From: Microbispora amethystogenes
GTDB taxonomy: Bacteria; Actinomycetota; Actinomycetes; Streptosporangiales; Streptosporangiaceae
DNA: 64,000 bases
Reading direction: 5' to 3'
Assembly (NCBI RefSeq): GCF_016863015.1
Contig: NZ_BOOB01000004.1
Location: 124,001 to 188,000, forward strand
The position numbers and the translations under genes were made by a program. Every line of letters begins with the position of its first letter. Position 1 is the stretch's first letter. Below the pieces are notes generated by a model. The model ran no database searches. It had not been told where the DNA came from and saw only the letters and a list, made by a program, of their open reading frames with translations. Shown here piece by piece: positions 25,373 to 34,220 of the stretch.

Positions 25373-25723
25373 TCAGGCGTGGGAACGCAGCGCCGGGGCG
25401 AGAAACGCCACGCAGACGAGGGTGAGCACGATCCCGGTCGCGGCCACCGCGATCGCCGGCGCCGGAACCCCTTCGGCGAAAAACGCCGGCACGGCGCTGA
25501 GCGCCGACAGCAGCCGGGTGACGATCACGGCGACCACCCCGGCGCGGCTGCCGCGCCAGGCCGGCACGACGCCGATCACGGTGATCAGACCGAGTACGCC
25601 GCCGGCGAGTGCCACCGCGAACGGCGGGTGCTCACCGTCGCCCAACGGCACCGAGATCACGTCGCTGAGACCGAACAGGCCGGCCAGGACCAGGCCGATG
25701 ATGAGGGGAACGGAGCGTTTCAT
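25373..25723 (-). CDS. Small four-helix membrane protein of unknown function
   Basis: 116 residues from the ATG at 25723, with AGGAGAAGCGC just upstream. Four hydrophobic segments cover most of the protein (PLIIGLVLAGLFGLSDVIS, FAVALAGGVLGLITVIGVV, GVVAVIVTRLLSALSAVPAFF, AIAVAATGIVLTLVCVAFL). No charged motif or family signature is evident. First gene of the two-gene membrane-protein unit, divergent from the histidine kinase gene, with which it shares a short upstream region. Confidence 0.72.
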   Translation of the reverse strand: MKRSVPLIIGLVLAGLFGLSDVISVPLGDGEHPPFAVALAGGVLGLITVIGVVPAWRGSRAGVVAVIVTRLLSALSAVPAFFAEGVPAPAIAVAATGIVLTLVCVAFLAPALRSHA

Positions 25724-25861
25724 GCGCTTCTCCTGAGCTGCGGGATGCCGATGTCCGCAGTGTGGGCGCGCCGGCCCCGCCGGCGGATCCGGGCCGCCCC
25801 TGGACCGGTCTCCGTGCTGGCACGTATTCACCCCGGCCGCCCCGCGGCCTACGGTGTGCTC

Positions 25862-27847
25862 GTGGCACTCCCCCGTCTGCTCGCGTACGTAGCCGCGATG
25901 CTGGTGTGCGCGCTGATGGGCGTCGCGGTGGTGCCGGCCGTCGCCGGTGACGGAACGGTGGCGCAGGACGGCACGGCGCTCGTGGCCGGCATCGCGCTCG
26001 CCCTGCCCTCCGTCGTGCTCGGCGTGCTGGTCGCCACCCGGCGTCCGCGCAGCGTGGTGGGCCTGCTGCTGGTGCTGGCCGGCGCGACGACCGTACGCCT
26101 GGGGGTCGGTGAGTCGTACGCGAGCCTGGCCGCGCGGCGGCCGGGGCTGTTGACCGAGGTCTACGCGGCGCTGTCGCAGGGCGACTGGATGTTCCTGTAC
26201 GTGCCTGCGGCGCTGCTCATGCTCGTCTTCCCCGACGGCAGGCTGCCGGGGCGGCGCTGGCGCTGGGCCGTCGCCGGGCTGCTGGTCGTACCCGTGCTGT
26301 TCATGCTGATCGCGGCATGCGTCTCCGATGTGTATCCACCGCCGTTCGAGAACACGCCACACCTGCTGCGGCCTCCGCAGGCGTATCCGCCGGTGCTGGA
26401 GATCGTGGGCGTCGCGCTGCTGCCGGTCTTCCTCGGGCTGCTGATCGCGTCGGCGTCGGCGATGGTCATCCGTTACCGGCGGGCGGCCGACGAGATCAGC
26501 CGGGCGCGGCTCAAGTGGTTCGCCCTCGGCGCCGGTTTCCTGCCGTTCGCGCTGCTGTCGTGCTGGGCCGGCTACCTGCTTTTCGACAGGCCCGACCTGG
26601 TGGTGTTCGGCCTGGTGGCGACGGCCGTGTCGGTCCCGGTGGCGACCGCGATCGCGATGCTGCGTCACGACCTCTACGACGTCGACCGGGCGATCAGCGC
26701 CGCCGTCACCTACGGCCTGGTCACCACGATCCTGCTGGCCTTCTACACGGCCGCCTCGTTCCTCGTCGGCCTCGGCGCCGGGCGCGACTCACCCGTCGCG
26801 GCGGCCGCCGCCACCGCCGTCTGCGCCGCCGCACTGGCCCCGCTGCGGGTCCGGCTCCAGCGCCGGGTGGACCGCCGGCTCTACCCTGCCCGGCAGGCCG
26901 TGCTGACCGCCATCGCGCACCTGCGCGACCGTGTGCACGCCGGACAGGCGCGGCCGGAGGAGCTTGAGGCGGCGCTGCGCGACGCGCTGCGCGACCGGGC
27001 GTTCCGCGTCGGCTACCGGGTGCCGGGCGCCACCGGTCTGGTCGACGCGACCGGCGCTCCCGTCGATCCCGGCGACGCCCCCGTGACGCCCGTACGGCTC
27101 GGCGGCCACGAGATCGGCGCGATCGTACGCGGTCGGGCCGGGAGCCGGGAGCTGCTGCGCGAGGCGGCCGACGCGAGCGCGCTGCTGATCGAGGTGGTGC
27201 GGCTGCGGATCGAGGTGAGCCGGGCGCTCGAGGAGGCCGAGGCCAGCCGGACCCGGCTGCTGCACGCCGGTTACGAGGAGCGGCGGCGGCTCGAACGCGA
27301 CCTGCACGACGGCGCCCAGCAGCGCCTGGTGTCCCTCGGCATGGCGATCCGGCTCGCCCAGCGCCACCTCGGCGACGACACGGCCGACGTCGGCGCCCTG
27401 CTGGACGCGTGGGTGGCCGAGCTGGCCGTCGCGGTCACCGAGCTGCGGCAGATCGCGCACGGCCTGCGTCCGAGCAGCCTCGACGACGGCCTCGGCAACG
27501 CGCTGGTCACGCTCGCGGGCAAGGTCCCGGTGCCCGTGGCGCTCGACGTTTCCGCCGACGACCTGCCCGACGACGTGGCGATGACCGCCTACTACGTGGC
27601 GAGCGAGGCGATGACGAACGCCGTCAAGCACGCCGCCCCCGCCGCCATCGGCGTCCGCGTCGGCCGCGTCGGCGACCGGGTCACCGTACGGATCAGCGAC
27701 GACGGGCGGGGCGGTGCCGAGATGCGGCCGGGCGCGGGGCTGGCGGGCCTGGCCGACCGGGTCCGGGCGTCGGGCGGCGCGCTGCGGCTGTCCAGCCCGG
27801 AGGGCGGCGGAACGACGGTGGAGGCGGTGCTGCCGTGCGCGTCGTGA
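25862..27847 (+). CDS. Sensor histidine kinase, NarL/DesK type (HisKA_3)
   Basis: Membrane sensor of about 661 residues. The N-terminal half has eight or nine hydrophobic helices with few soluble segments. Then come a linker domain and the dimerisation helix [20 protein letters not shown] with the phospho-accepting His in the DLHDG motif of HisKA_3 kinases. The HATPase_c domain has [15 protein letters not shown] (N box), ISDDGRGGA (G1) and [16 protein letters not shown] (G2). The GTG at 25862 (or 25856) gives a sensible first helix; further upstream starts would leave no promoter space. It overlaps the response regulator gene by 13 bases. Signal unknown; the adjacent membrane proteins are candidate targets. 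Confidence 0.88.
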   Translation: MALPRLLAYVAAMLVCALMGVAVVPAVAGDGTVAQDGTALVAGIALALPSVVLGVLVATRRPRSVVGLLLVLAGATTVRLGVGESYASLAARRPGLLTEVYAALSQGDWMFLYVPAALLMLVFPDGRLPGRRWRWAVAGLLVVPVLFMLIAACVSDVYPPPFENTPHLLRPPQAYPPVLEIVGVALLPVFLGLLIASASAMVIRYRRAADEISRARLKWFALGAGFLPFALLSCWAGYLLFDRPDLVVFGLVATAVSVPVATAIAMLRHDLYDVDRAISAAVTYGLVTTILLAFYTAASFLVGLGAGRDSPVAAAAATAVCAAALAPLRVRLQRRVDRRLYPARQAVLTAIAHLRDRVHAGQARPEELEAALRDALRDRAFRVGYRVPGATGLVDATGAPVDPGDAPVTPVRLGGHEIGAIVRGRAGSRELLREAADASALLIEVVRLRIEVSRALEEAEASRTRLLHAGYEERRRLERDLHDGAQQRLVSLGMAIRLAQRHLGDDTADVGALLDAWVAELAVAVTELRQIAHGLRPSSLDDGLGNALVTLAGKVPVPVALDVSADDLPDDVAMTAYYVASEAMTNAVKHAAPAAIGVRVGRVGDRVTVRISDDGRGGAEMRPGAGLAGLADRVRASGGALRLSSPEGGGTTVEAVLPCAS

Positions 27848-28485
27848 TCGGTGAGGACTCCGCCCTGTTCAGGGAGGGGCTGGCCCGGCTGCTCGCGGAC
27901 GCCGGGCACGAGGTCGTGGCCAAGGCCCAGGACGCCCCCGGGCTGGTCGTCGCCGTCGACACCGCCGCAGATCCCGACCTGGTCATCGCCGACATCCGGA
28001 TGCCGCCCGACCACACCGACGACGGCGCGCGGGCGGCCCGCCGGATCCGCGACGCCCACCCCGGCCTCGGCATCGTCCTGCTCTCCCAGCACGTCGAGAC
28101 CCGGCACTCCGTCGAGCTGGTGTCCCGCGGCGGGTTCGGCTACCTGCTCAAGGACCGGGTCTTCGACGTCGACGACTTCCTCGACACGCTGCGCCGGGTG
28201 GCGGCCGGTGGCTCCGCCCTCGACCCCGAGGTCGTCTCGCGTCTCATCGGCGTACGCCGGGCCGCCGACCCCCTCGCGTCCCTCAGCGCGCGTGAGCGCG
28301 AGGTGCTCGCGCTGATGGCCGAGGGCCGTACGAACGTCGGCATCGCCCGGCGGCTCTACCTGACCGACCGTACGGTGGAGACCCACGTCAGCTCGATCCT
28401 CGCCAAACTCGGCCTGCCCGGCTCGGAGGAGGACCACCGCCGCGTGCTGGCCGTCCTGCTCTACCTCAACCGCTCCCGGACCTGA
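27835..28485 (+). CDS. Response regulator, NarL/LuxR family
   Basis: 216 residues from the GTG at 27835, inside the end of the kinase gene. The receiver domain starts [20 protein letters not shown], with Asp53 in [10 protein letters not shown] as phosphorylation site and the conserved Lys in YLLKDRVF. The C-terminal LuxR helix-turn-helix is [40 protein letters not shown]. Cognate partner of the preceding kinase by overlap and order. Regulated genes are unknown. Confidence 0.92.
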   Translation: MRVVIGEDSALFREGLARLLADAGHEVVAKAQDAPGLVVAVDTAADPDLVIADIRMPPDHTDDGARAARRIRDAHPGLGIVLLSQHVETRHSVELVSRGGFGYLLKDRVFDVDDFLDTLRRVAAGGSALDPEVVSRLIGVRRAADPLASLSAREREVLALMAEGRTNVGIARRLYLTDRTVETHVSSILAKLGLPGSEEDHRRVLAVLLYLNRSRT

Positions 28486-28558
28486 CGGGTGGCAGGTCTG
28501 GGACAACCTTGCCGCCGTACGACTGTCCTCCGGCGGCCGGGCTTGCTGTACTGGAACC

Positions 28559-29308
28559 ATGGCAAGCCATGTCGTACAGGGGCGCCGGGTCGAGATGCCG
28601 GTGGAGGTCCGCGACGCCTCGATGTGCCTCGCCGCCTATCTGGTGCGGGCCGACGCCGCCCGTGCGGTCCTCGCGTACTCGGGGATGGACGTCACCGAGG
28701 TGCTGCCCGGCAAGGCCCTGTGCATGCTGGCGTTCGTCCGCTACCGCGACTCCGACCTCGGCTCCTACGACGAGTTCGGCGTGATGTTCCTCGTACGGCC
28801 GGCCGGCGCGGGCGCCCCGCCGAGGCGGGGGCTGCTCGCCGGTCTCAAGGACCTGCGCGGGGCGGGATCGGGCGCCTTCGTCCACTGGCTCCCGGTCGAC
28901 CAGGGCTTCACGCTGGAGGCGGGCAGGAGCATCTGGGGCTTCCCGAAGGAACTGGCCGACGTCGACCTGCGGCTCGGCTCGCCGTACAAGCGGTGCGTGC
29001 TGCGCAGGGACGGCCGGATGGTCGTCGACCTGCTGATCAGGCCGGGGATGCCAGCCGCCCCCGCGCCGCTGGTCGGCGGGTCCGTCCCGGTGCCGGACGC
29101 CTACACCCATCTGGACGGGGTGACCCGGCGTGTCTCCTGGGCCGCCCGGGCCAGGGGGATCCGGTGGCGGCCGGGCGGCGCGCTCGTCCGGCTCGGCAAC
29201 CATCCGATCGCCAAGGAGCTGAGCGAGCTGGGGCTGCCCCGGCGCGCCCTGCTGACGGTCACCGCCGAGCGCGTGTCGATGACGTTCGAGGAGCCGCGAC
29301 AGGCGTGA
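28559..29308 (+). CDS. Acetoacetate decarboxylase (ADC) superfamily protein
   Basis: 249 residues of the ADC fold. FTLEAGRSIWGFPKELADVD matches the core in which a Lys forms the Schiff base in true acetoacetate decarboxylase; here one Lys follows GFP where clostridial Adc has two adjacent lysines. FVRYRDSDLGSYDEFGVMFL is the strand segment with the Tyr and Glu of this family. Many actinobacterial members with this pattern are annotated only as ADC-domain proteins and may act on other beta-keto or enol substrates, so true decarboxylase activity is not assured. ATG start at 28559. Probably independent of the two-component system upstream. Confidence 0.78.
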   Translation: MASHVVQGRRVEMPVEVRDASMCLAAYLVRADAARAVLAYSGMDVTEVLPGKALCMLAFVRYRDSDLGSYDEFGVMFLVRPAGAGAPPRRGLLAGLKDLRGAGSGAFVHWLPVDQGFTLEAGRSIWGFPKELADVDLRLGSPYKRCVLRRDGRMVVDLLIRPGMPAAPAPLVGGSVPVPDAYTHLDGVTRRVSWAARARGIRWRPGGALVRLGNHPIAKELSELGLPRRALLTVTAERVSMTFEEPRQA

Positions 29309-29341
29309 CGCCCGGTTTGGGACCGGCCCGGGGTCGGCGCA

Positions 29342-30379
29342 TCACGGGTCCCGGCGGCAGGAGCAGAGCTCCTCTTCCGGTGGGTCGCCGGGCTCCACGG
29401 CCTCGGGCTCGGTGGCGAGCCCGCCGCGAGCGGCGTCGGCGGCTGCCGCACGATGGGCCTCGACGGGTTCCGCACGAGGGGCCTTTCCCAAGGCCGCACG
29501 AGCAGCCTCTCCCGGGGCCGTACGAGGAGCATCGCCGGGGGCCTCTCTGGGTTCCGCGCGAGCGGGGTCGGCGGAGGCGGGCAGGGCGGCCGCCAGCCGG
29601 TCGATCTTCTCGTTCAGCGCCCGGATCTCGTTCATCACCGCCGTGTGCTGCTCCAGCTCCAGCGCCTGGTCCTCCTCCCACCGCGCGGCGTTGACCTCCG
29701 CCTCCATCGCCGAGACGATCACGCCGATGAGGAGGTTGAGGACGAAGAACGCCGTGATCACGATGAAGGTGGCGAAGAAGACCCAGGCCATCGGCTCCTT
29801 GGCCATCACGTCCTCGGCGACCTGCGGCCAGTTCTCGACCGTGAGCACGGTGAACATGGTGAACAGCGAGGTCCCGAGGTCCCCGAAGTACTGCGGGGCC
29901 GCCTCGCGGAAGAGCTGTTCGCCGATCACGGCCGCCATGTAGAGCGACAGCAGCAGGAGGACCAGCGCCGAGGTCAGCCCGGGAATCGCGGTGAACAGCG
30001 CGGAGACGACCCGCCGCATGCCCGGCACCACGGAGATCAGCCGCAGGACGCGCAAGAACCGGAAGAGCCGCAGGATCGACAGCGACTCCGAGGCCGGCAC
30101 GAGGGCGGCGGTCACGATGATCAGGTCGAACCAGTTCCAGGGGTCGCGGAAGAACGCCTTCCCGTGCGCGGAGATCCGGGCGAGGATCTCGACGACGAAG
30201 ATCGCGATGATGACCCGGTCGACCACGAGGAAGGCCGTGGAGTGGCGGTCGGCCAGTTCGGGCGACGTCTCCAGCCCGAGCGTCACCGCGTTCAGCGCGA
30301 TGACGGCGATGACCACCCGCTGGAAGGCCGGCGTGTCGACGAGGACGCGGAGTCGTTCGCGATGAGCCGGCAATCCCAC
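29342..30379 (-). CDS. Voltage-gated cation channel, bacterial NaChBac-like, with C-terminal coiled coil
   Basis: 345 residues with the 6-helix channel layout: S1 about 21-40, S2 48-68, S3 82-97, S4 101-122, pore helix and filter 172-186, S6 199-225. S4 (ILRLFRFLRVLRLIS) has Arg104, 107, 110 and 113 at every third position, the voltage sensor. The filter reads LTVENW (179-184), close to the TLESW of NaChBac; the Glu that sets cation selectivity is kept while Leu and Ser are replaced by Val and Asn. S6 leads into a coiled coil (WEEDQALELEQHTAVMNEIR, ALNEKIDRL), then an 80-residue Ala/Glu/Arg/Pro-rich tail ending with a Cys pair (CSC). It works as a tetramer in the plasma membrane. Monocistronic. 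Confidence 0.88.
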   Translation of the reverse strand: MGLPAHRERLRVLVDTPAFQRVVIAVIALNAVTLGLETSPELADRHSTAFLVVDRVIIAIFVVEILARISAHGKAFFRDPWNWFDLIIVTAALVPASESLSILRLFRFLRVLRLISVVPGMRRVVSALFTAIPGLTSALVLLLLSLYMAAVIGEQLFREAAPQYFGDLGTSLFTMFTVLTVENWPQVAEDVMAKEPMAWVFFATFIVITAFFVLNLLIGVIVSAMEAEVNAARWEEDQALELEQHTAVMNEIRALNEKIDRLAAALPASADPARAEPREAPGDAPRTAPGEAARAALGKAPRAEPVEAHRAAAADAARGGLATEPEAVEPGDPPEEELCSCRRDP

Positions 30380-30518
30380 ACCCCAGAAGATCAGACGAGA
30401 ACAATCGCCCGAAATCCTATAGTTCGCTGCTGGATGTGGTTCCTGAGGACGTATATCCCGTCCTGGCCGATGTGCACGATCATTAGACCACCCGTACGGA
30501 GTGGTCGTGAGCGCGGTT

Positions 30519-31400
30519 TCAGACGATGGGAGGGCGGCCGAGGCGGAGCATGCGCCAGGCGGTGCGCCAGGCCATCGGACGGCGCTCGCCCGCCGGCTCC
30601 CGAAGCCCTTCGACGAACCCGCCGAACCACGCCTTGACGGCGGGCAGCGACCGCTCCCGCACGAGCGTGAGCACCATCCAGTTGAGCAGGTAGAGCGTGG
30701 CGAGCGGCCACGGCAGGTTGCGGCGGGCCAGCCACACCCGGTTGCGGGCGTTCAGGCGGTAGAAGTCCGTGTGCCGGCTCGGCAGCACCAGCGGGTGGTA
30801 CATCACCGTCTCGGCGTCGTACTCGATGCGGTAGCCCTCGCCGAGCAGCCGCCAGGCCAGGTCGGTCTCCTCGTGGGCGTAGAAGAACCGCTCGGGCAAC
30901 CCGCCGACCTGGAGGAACGCCGACTTGCGGATGGCGCAGGCGCCGCCCAGGAAGGTCGTCACCGGGGAGGAGCGCTCGGGGTCGCCGGCCCGCAGGCGGG
31001 GCACGTGGCGCCGCTGCACCAGGCCGCCCTCGGGGTCCATCACCCGGAAGGAGATCACCGCGAGGTCGGGCTCGTGCGTGAACCGCTCGCGGACGTGCGC
31101 GGCCACCTTGGTGTTGGCGTACCAGCCGTCGTCGTCGAGGAACAGGACGATGTCGCCGGAGCACTCCTGGACGCCCCGGTTGCGCCCCTCGGGAATGCCC
31201 GCGTTGTGCTCCAGCCGGACCGTCTTGATCGTCGCCGAGGTGCCCAGCGGCGGCGCGGTGGTCAGCTCCGGGACGTCCGCGCCGTTTCCGACGACGACCA
31301 CCTCGATGTCGCCGTCGGTCTGCGTGAGCGCGGACTCCACCGCCCGGTCGAGCTCGGCGATCCTGTTGCCCATGGTGAGGATGACACAGGAGATCTTCAC
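30519..31400 (-). CDS. GT2 family glycosyltransferase
   Basis: 293-residue GT-A enzyme. From the GTG at 31400 it starts KISCVILTMGNRIAELDRAV; then VVVGNGADVPEL, the metal-binding GDIVLFLDDDGWYANT (DDD), LGGACAIRKSAFLQVGG and the catalytic-base segment FFYAHEETDLAWRLLGEGY with ET-D/E-D-W, typical of rhamnosyl- and galactosyltransferase-like GT2 proteins. A C-terminal amphipathic helix may bind the membrane. It is the last gene of the minus-strand polyol-phosphate group and probably decorates or primes that polymer. The spacing to the upstream CDP-alcohol transferase gene is 174 bases. Confidence 0.87.
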   Translation of the reverse strand: MKISCVILTMGNRIAELDRAVESALTQTDGDIEVVVVGNGADVPELTTAPPLGTSATIKTVRLEHNAGIPEGRNRGVQECSGDIVLFLDDDGWYANTKVAAHVRERFTHEPDLAVISFRVMDPEGGLVQRRHVPRLRAGDPERSSPVTTFLGGACAIRKSAFLQVGGLPERFFYAHEETDLAWRLLGEGYRIEYDAETVMYHPLVLPSRHTDFYRLNARNRVWLARRNLPWPLATLYLLNWMVLTLVRERSLPAVKAWFGGFVEGLREPAGERRPMAWRTAWRMLRLGRPPIV

Positions 31401-31574
31401 CGCGTCATCGCCTCGACGCGGGGCGCACTGCACACGACTTCATGTTCACCGAGTCTGTATGGCCGGGCGATCCGGGAGCTGCCTGGTTTACCGTGGCACA
31501 AGGGTATCGGAACTGCCACCAAACACCCACCCAACCGCGGATGTACGAGCGATCGGCACGCCGCGCCGCCCCCG

Positions 31575-32333
31575 TCACGACAGCCGCCGGGACGCGAGGA
31601 TGCTGACCAGGTGCAGCACGAGCTGGACCACCGCGATGACGAGGCAGGCGACCATGAGGATCCGCGTGGCGGAGAACCAGTTGTCGAGCACCGCCGCGGC
31701 CACGACGATCAGCGACAGCTCGACAGCCTGGATCACCCGGTGGAACCGCAGCGCCGCCGCCGCCCGGCGGGCCAGCGCGAGCCGCGGCGAGGCGAACTGC
31801 TGCGCCGCCGCCTCGGTGGTCGCCACCAGGCCGGACCGGGCGCGGGCCACGTCGACCAGGTCGGTCTCCGACTTGATCAGGATCGCGCCCAGCGCCGCCG
31901 CCACGCCCATGACCGTGTACCAGTCGGGCAGCGTCTCCGACGCCCGGAAGCCCAGGCCGATCAGCAGCGCCGCCTCGGCGAAGTAGTGCCCGACCCGGTC
32001 GAGGTAGACCCCGGTGATCGAGGTGCGGCCGGTCCAGCGGGCCAGCTCGCCGTCCGAGCAGTCGAGCAGCAGGTAGACCTGGATCAGCAGGGCCGCGGCC
32101 AGCGCCGCCCAGAGCCCGGGCAGGGCGAGGACGGCGCCCGCCGCCACCCCACACAGGATCATCAGGCCGGTGACCTGGTTGGGGGTGATGGGCGTCTTGG
32201 CCAGCAGCCAGGTGGCGTAGATGGACAGCCGCCGCATGTACAGCAGGCCTGCCCAGTGCTCGCCGCTGCGGCGGTCCATGGTGGTCTGCGGCTGGGCGAC
32301 CGCGCGAAGCTCAGCTACCGACGGCGCGGACAT
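31575..32333 (-). CDS. CDP-alcohol phosphotransferase with Asp-to-His change in the catalytic motif
   Basis: 252-residue membrane enzyme of the CDP-OH_P_transf family, which joins a CDP-activated alcohol to a second alcohol with release of CMP. The family signature is D-x2-D-G-x2-A-R-x8-G-x3-D-x3-D; here D91, D94, G95, A98, R99, G108 and D112 are present but the last Asp, proposed as general base, is His116 (LDRVGHY). About six helices. The ATG at 32333 overlaps the end of the glycerol-1-phosphate dehydrogenase-like gene by 23 bases, so supply of an activated glycerol by its neighbours is likely. I recall His at this position in related actinobacterial proteins, so this may be a subfamily with altered chemistry rather than a dead enzyme. 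Confidence 0.85.
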   Translation of the reverse strand: MSAPSVAELRAVAQPQTTMDRRSGEHWAGLLYMRRLSIYATWLLAKTPITPNQVTGLMILCGVAAGAVLALPGLWAALAAALLIQVYLLLDCSDGELARWTGRTSITGVYLDRVGHYFAEAALLIGLGFRASETLPDWYTVMGVAAALGAILIKSETDLVDVARARSGLVATTEAAAQQFASPRLALARRAAAALRFHRVIQAVELSLIVVAAAVLDNWFSATRILMVACLVIAVVQLVLHLVSILASRRLS

Positions 32334-33369
32334 AGTCCTCAACTCTCGCCCGGACCTCGGGCTCCGACAGCCGGAGGTGCTCAAGGATGGTGTAGCGGCC
32401 GGGCCGGGTGCTGGGGGCCAGCATCACCGCGGCCGTGAACTGGTCGGTCGTCAGGCCGACGTCGCCGGGCACGACCGGCAGGCCGTGCCGTCTGAGGCAG
32501 TCGGTCACCTGGCCGAGCCGGTGCGCGTCCTCCCGGAGGAAGTAGCAGAACGCCGCGCCGATGCCGGCCAGCTCACCGTGGTTGGAGGTGCCGGGGAAAA
32601 GCTGGTCCACGGCATGAAGGATCTCATGATCGCCGCCACTCGCCGGACGACTTGACCCGGCGATGACCATCGACATGCCCGAAAGGATCAGCGCCTCGGC
32701 GAGCACGGTCAGGAACGCGTCCGACTCGATCGAGTCCTGCCTGCCCAGGACGGCCTCGGCGGACGTACGCGACATCGAGATCGCGAGGCCGTCGATGGGC
32801 TCGCCGCGTTCGACGTTGCCGAGCTGCCAGTCGTCGATCGCCGACAGGTTGCTGAGCACGTCGCCGATCCCGGACCGGACGAGCGAGGGCGGGGCGTCGT
32901 GGACGAACTCCAGGTCCACCATGATCGCCAGTGGCATGGGCACCCCGAAGGAGCCCTTGCCCCCTTCGTACACGAGGGAGGCGACCGGGGAGCAGATCCC
33001 GTCGTGGGAGAGGTTGGTGGCCACCGCGACCATCGGGATGCCCGCCAGGGACGCGGCGTACTTGGTGGCGTCGATGGTCCTGCCGCCGCCGACGCCGATC
33101 ACCGCCTCGTAGTTGCCCTTGCGCAGGTCGGCGCCGAGCGACACGGCCGCGTCGACCGTGCCGTCCGCCACCCGCAGCACCTTGGCCTCACCGAGCGAGG
33201 GCGCGATGACCTCGGCGATCCGGTCGCCCTGCCCCACTCCGACCGCGACCGCGACCCGGCCGGAGGTGGCCACCCTGCTGTCGGCCAGCAGGGTGCCGAG
33301 CTGCGCGATCGCGCCCCGCCGCACCTCCATCGTGAGGGGGGCGGGGAGCATCCTTGCCAGAATCGGCAT
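32311..33369 (-). CDS. sn-Glycerol-1-phosphate dehydrogenase (AraM/EgsA) family protein
   Basis: 352-residue iron/zinc-type dehydrogenase. Dinucleotide binding: YEAVIGVGGGRTIDATKYAA. The G1PDH-specific block VAVATNLSHDGICSPVASL corresponds to the S/A-HDGI-x-SP motif of archaeal EgsA and Bacillus AraM. Metal ligands: the Asp of LSAIDDW region, His in RPASGGDHEILHA and His in SNHGELAGIG. Family reaction: dihydroxyacetone phosphate + NAD(P)H to sn-glycerol-1-phosphate, the enantiomer used for archaeal lipids and in a few bacteria. GAGGAG precedes ATG 33369. It stands between a cytidylyltransferase-like and a CDP-alcohol transferase gene, which predicts that the product is activated with CTP. 2-deoxy-scyllo-inosose or dehydroquinate synthase relatives are less likely given the motifs. 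Confidence 0.85.
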   Translation of the reverse strand: MPILARMLPAPLTMEVRRGAIAQLGTLLADSRVATSGRVAVAVGVGQGDRIAEVIAPSLGEAKVLRVADGTVDAAVSLGADLRKGNYEAVIGVGGGRTIDATKYAASLAGIPMVAVATNLSHDGICSPVASLVYEGGKGSFGVPMPLAIMVDLEFVHDAPPSLVRSGIGDVLSNLSAIDDWQLGNVERGEPIDGLAISMSRTSAEAVLGRQDSIESDAFLTVLAEALILSGMSMVIAGSSRPASGGDHEILHAVDQLFPGTSNHGELAGIGAAFCYFLREDAHRLGQVTDCLRRHGLPVVPGDVGLTTDQFTAAVMLAPSTRPGRYTILEHLRLSEPEVRARVEDYVRAVGS

Positions 33370-33395
33370 GCGAACTCCTCAGAAGGCCGCGCGGC

Positions 33396-34127
33396 TCAGT
33401 AACGGCACGCGATCTCACGGGCCTTCGCCAGGTCGTCGTGGTTGTCCACCTCGACCCAGTCGACCTTCCCGATCGGCGCCACGGAGATGGTCTCCCCGCG
33501 CCGGACCATCTCCTGGTAGCCGTCCTCGTAGTAGAGCTGGGGGTCCCGCTCGAAGGTGGCCCGCAACGCGTCGGCGAGCCGCTCGGCCGCGCCGGGCCGG
33601 ATCAGCGTGGCGCCGATGTACTCGCCGTACGCCTCGGCGGGGTCCATCAGCTTGGTGATCCGCTTGAGCCGGCCGTCCTCCAGTGTGACCTTCATCTCCT
33701 CCTCGGCCAGGGACTTCACGTCGTCCACGGCGAGCAGGATGTCGGAGGTGTCCTCGGCGGCGAGGAGAGTCTGCTCCACCGAGACCGGGTGGACGGTGTC
33801 GCCGTTGACCAGCAGCGCGCCCCGCGAGAAGTGGTCACGCGCGCACCACAGCGAGTAGGCGTTGTTCCACTCCTCGGCCTTGTCGTTGTGCACCAGCGTC
33901 AGCGACACGCCGTGGCGGCGCTCCAGGTCGGCCTGGCGCTCCTGTACGGCCTGGGCCTGGTAGCCGACGATGACCACGACCTCGCGCAGGTCCACGGCCG
34001 CCAGGTTGCGCAGGGCGATGTCGAGGATCGTGGTCTCACCGTCGACCGGCACCAGCGCCTTGGGCAGCGTGTCGGTGTACGGCCGCAGGCGACGTCCGGC
34101 TCCGGCGGCCAGCACCATTCCGAGCAA
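33396..34127 (-). CDS. LicC/IPCT-like nucleotidyltransferase (probable cytidylyltransferase)
   Basis: 243-residue single-domain nucleotidyltransferase. MVLAAGAGRRLRPYTDTLPK is the phosphate-binding signature. LLVNGDTVH has the metal-binding Asp, EEWNNAYSLWCA resembles the NN-x-YSL element of phosphocholine cytidylyltransferase LicC, and MKVTLEDGRLKRITK with AYGEYIGATLI resembles inositol-1-phosphate cytidylyltransferase. CTP use and a polyol or inositol phosphate substrate are therefore more likely than a hexose-1-phosphate. AGGAG lies 9 bases before TTG 34127; ATG 34118 is the alternative. First gene of a tight three-gene group with the G1PDH-like and CDP-alcohol transferase genes (26-base gap, then overlap). 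Confidence 0.83.
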   Translation of the reverse strand: MLGMVLAAGAGRRLRPYTDTLPKALVPVDGETTILDIALRNLAAVDLREVVVIVGYQAQAVQERQADLERRHGVSLTLVHNDKAEEWNNAYSLWCARDHFSRGALLVNGDTVHPVSVEQTLLAAEDTSDILLAVDDVKSLAEEEMKVTLEDGRLKRITKLMDPAEAYGEYIGATLIRPGAAERLADALRATFERDPQLYYEDGYQEMVRRGETISVAPIGKVDWVEVDNHDDLAKAREIACRY

Positions 34128-34220
34128 TTTCCCGCACTCCTTGAGGTCGAGCGTCAGACAGTAAACCCAAAGGTTAGTTGGCCCGGGGCCGCACTTGGGT
34201 AATCCGCCGTTGGTCTGACG

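Noticed and set aside
28559-29308. Calling the ADC-family gene a true acetoacetate decarboxylase (adc)
   Set aside because: Only one Lys follows GFP where the characterised enzyme has two adjacent lysines, so the specific symbol is not justified.
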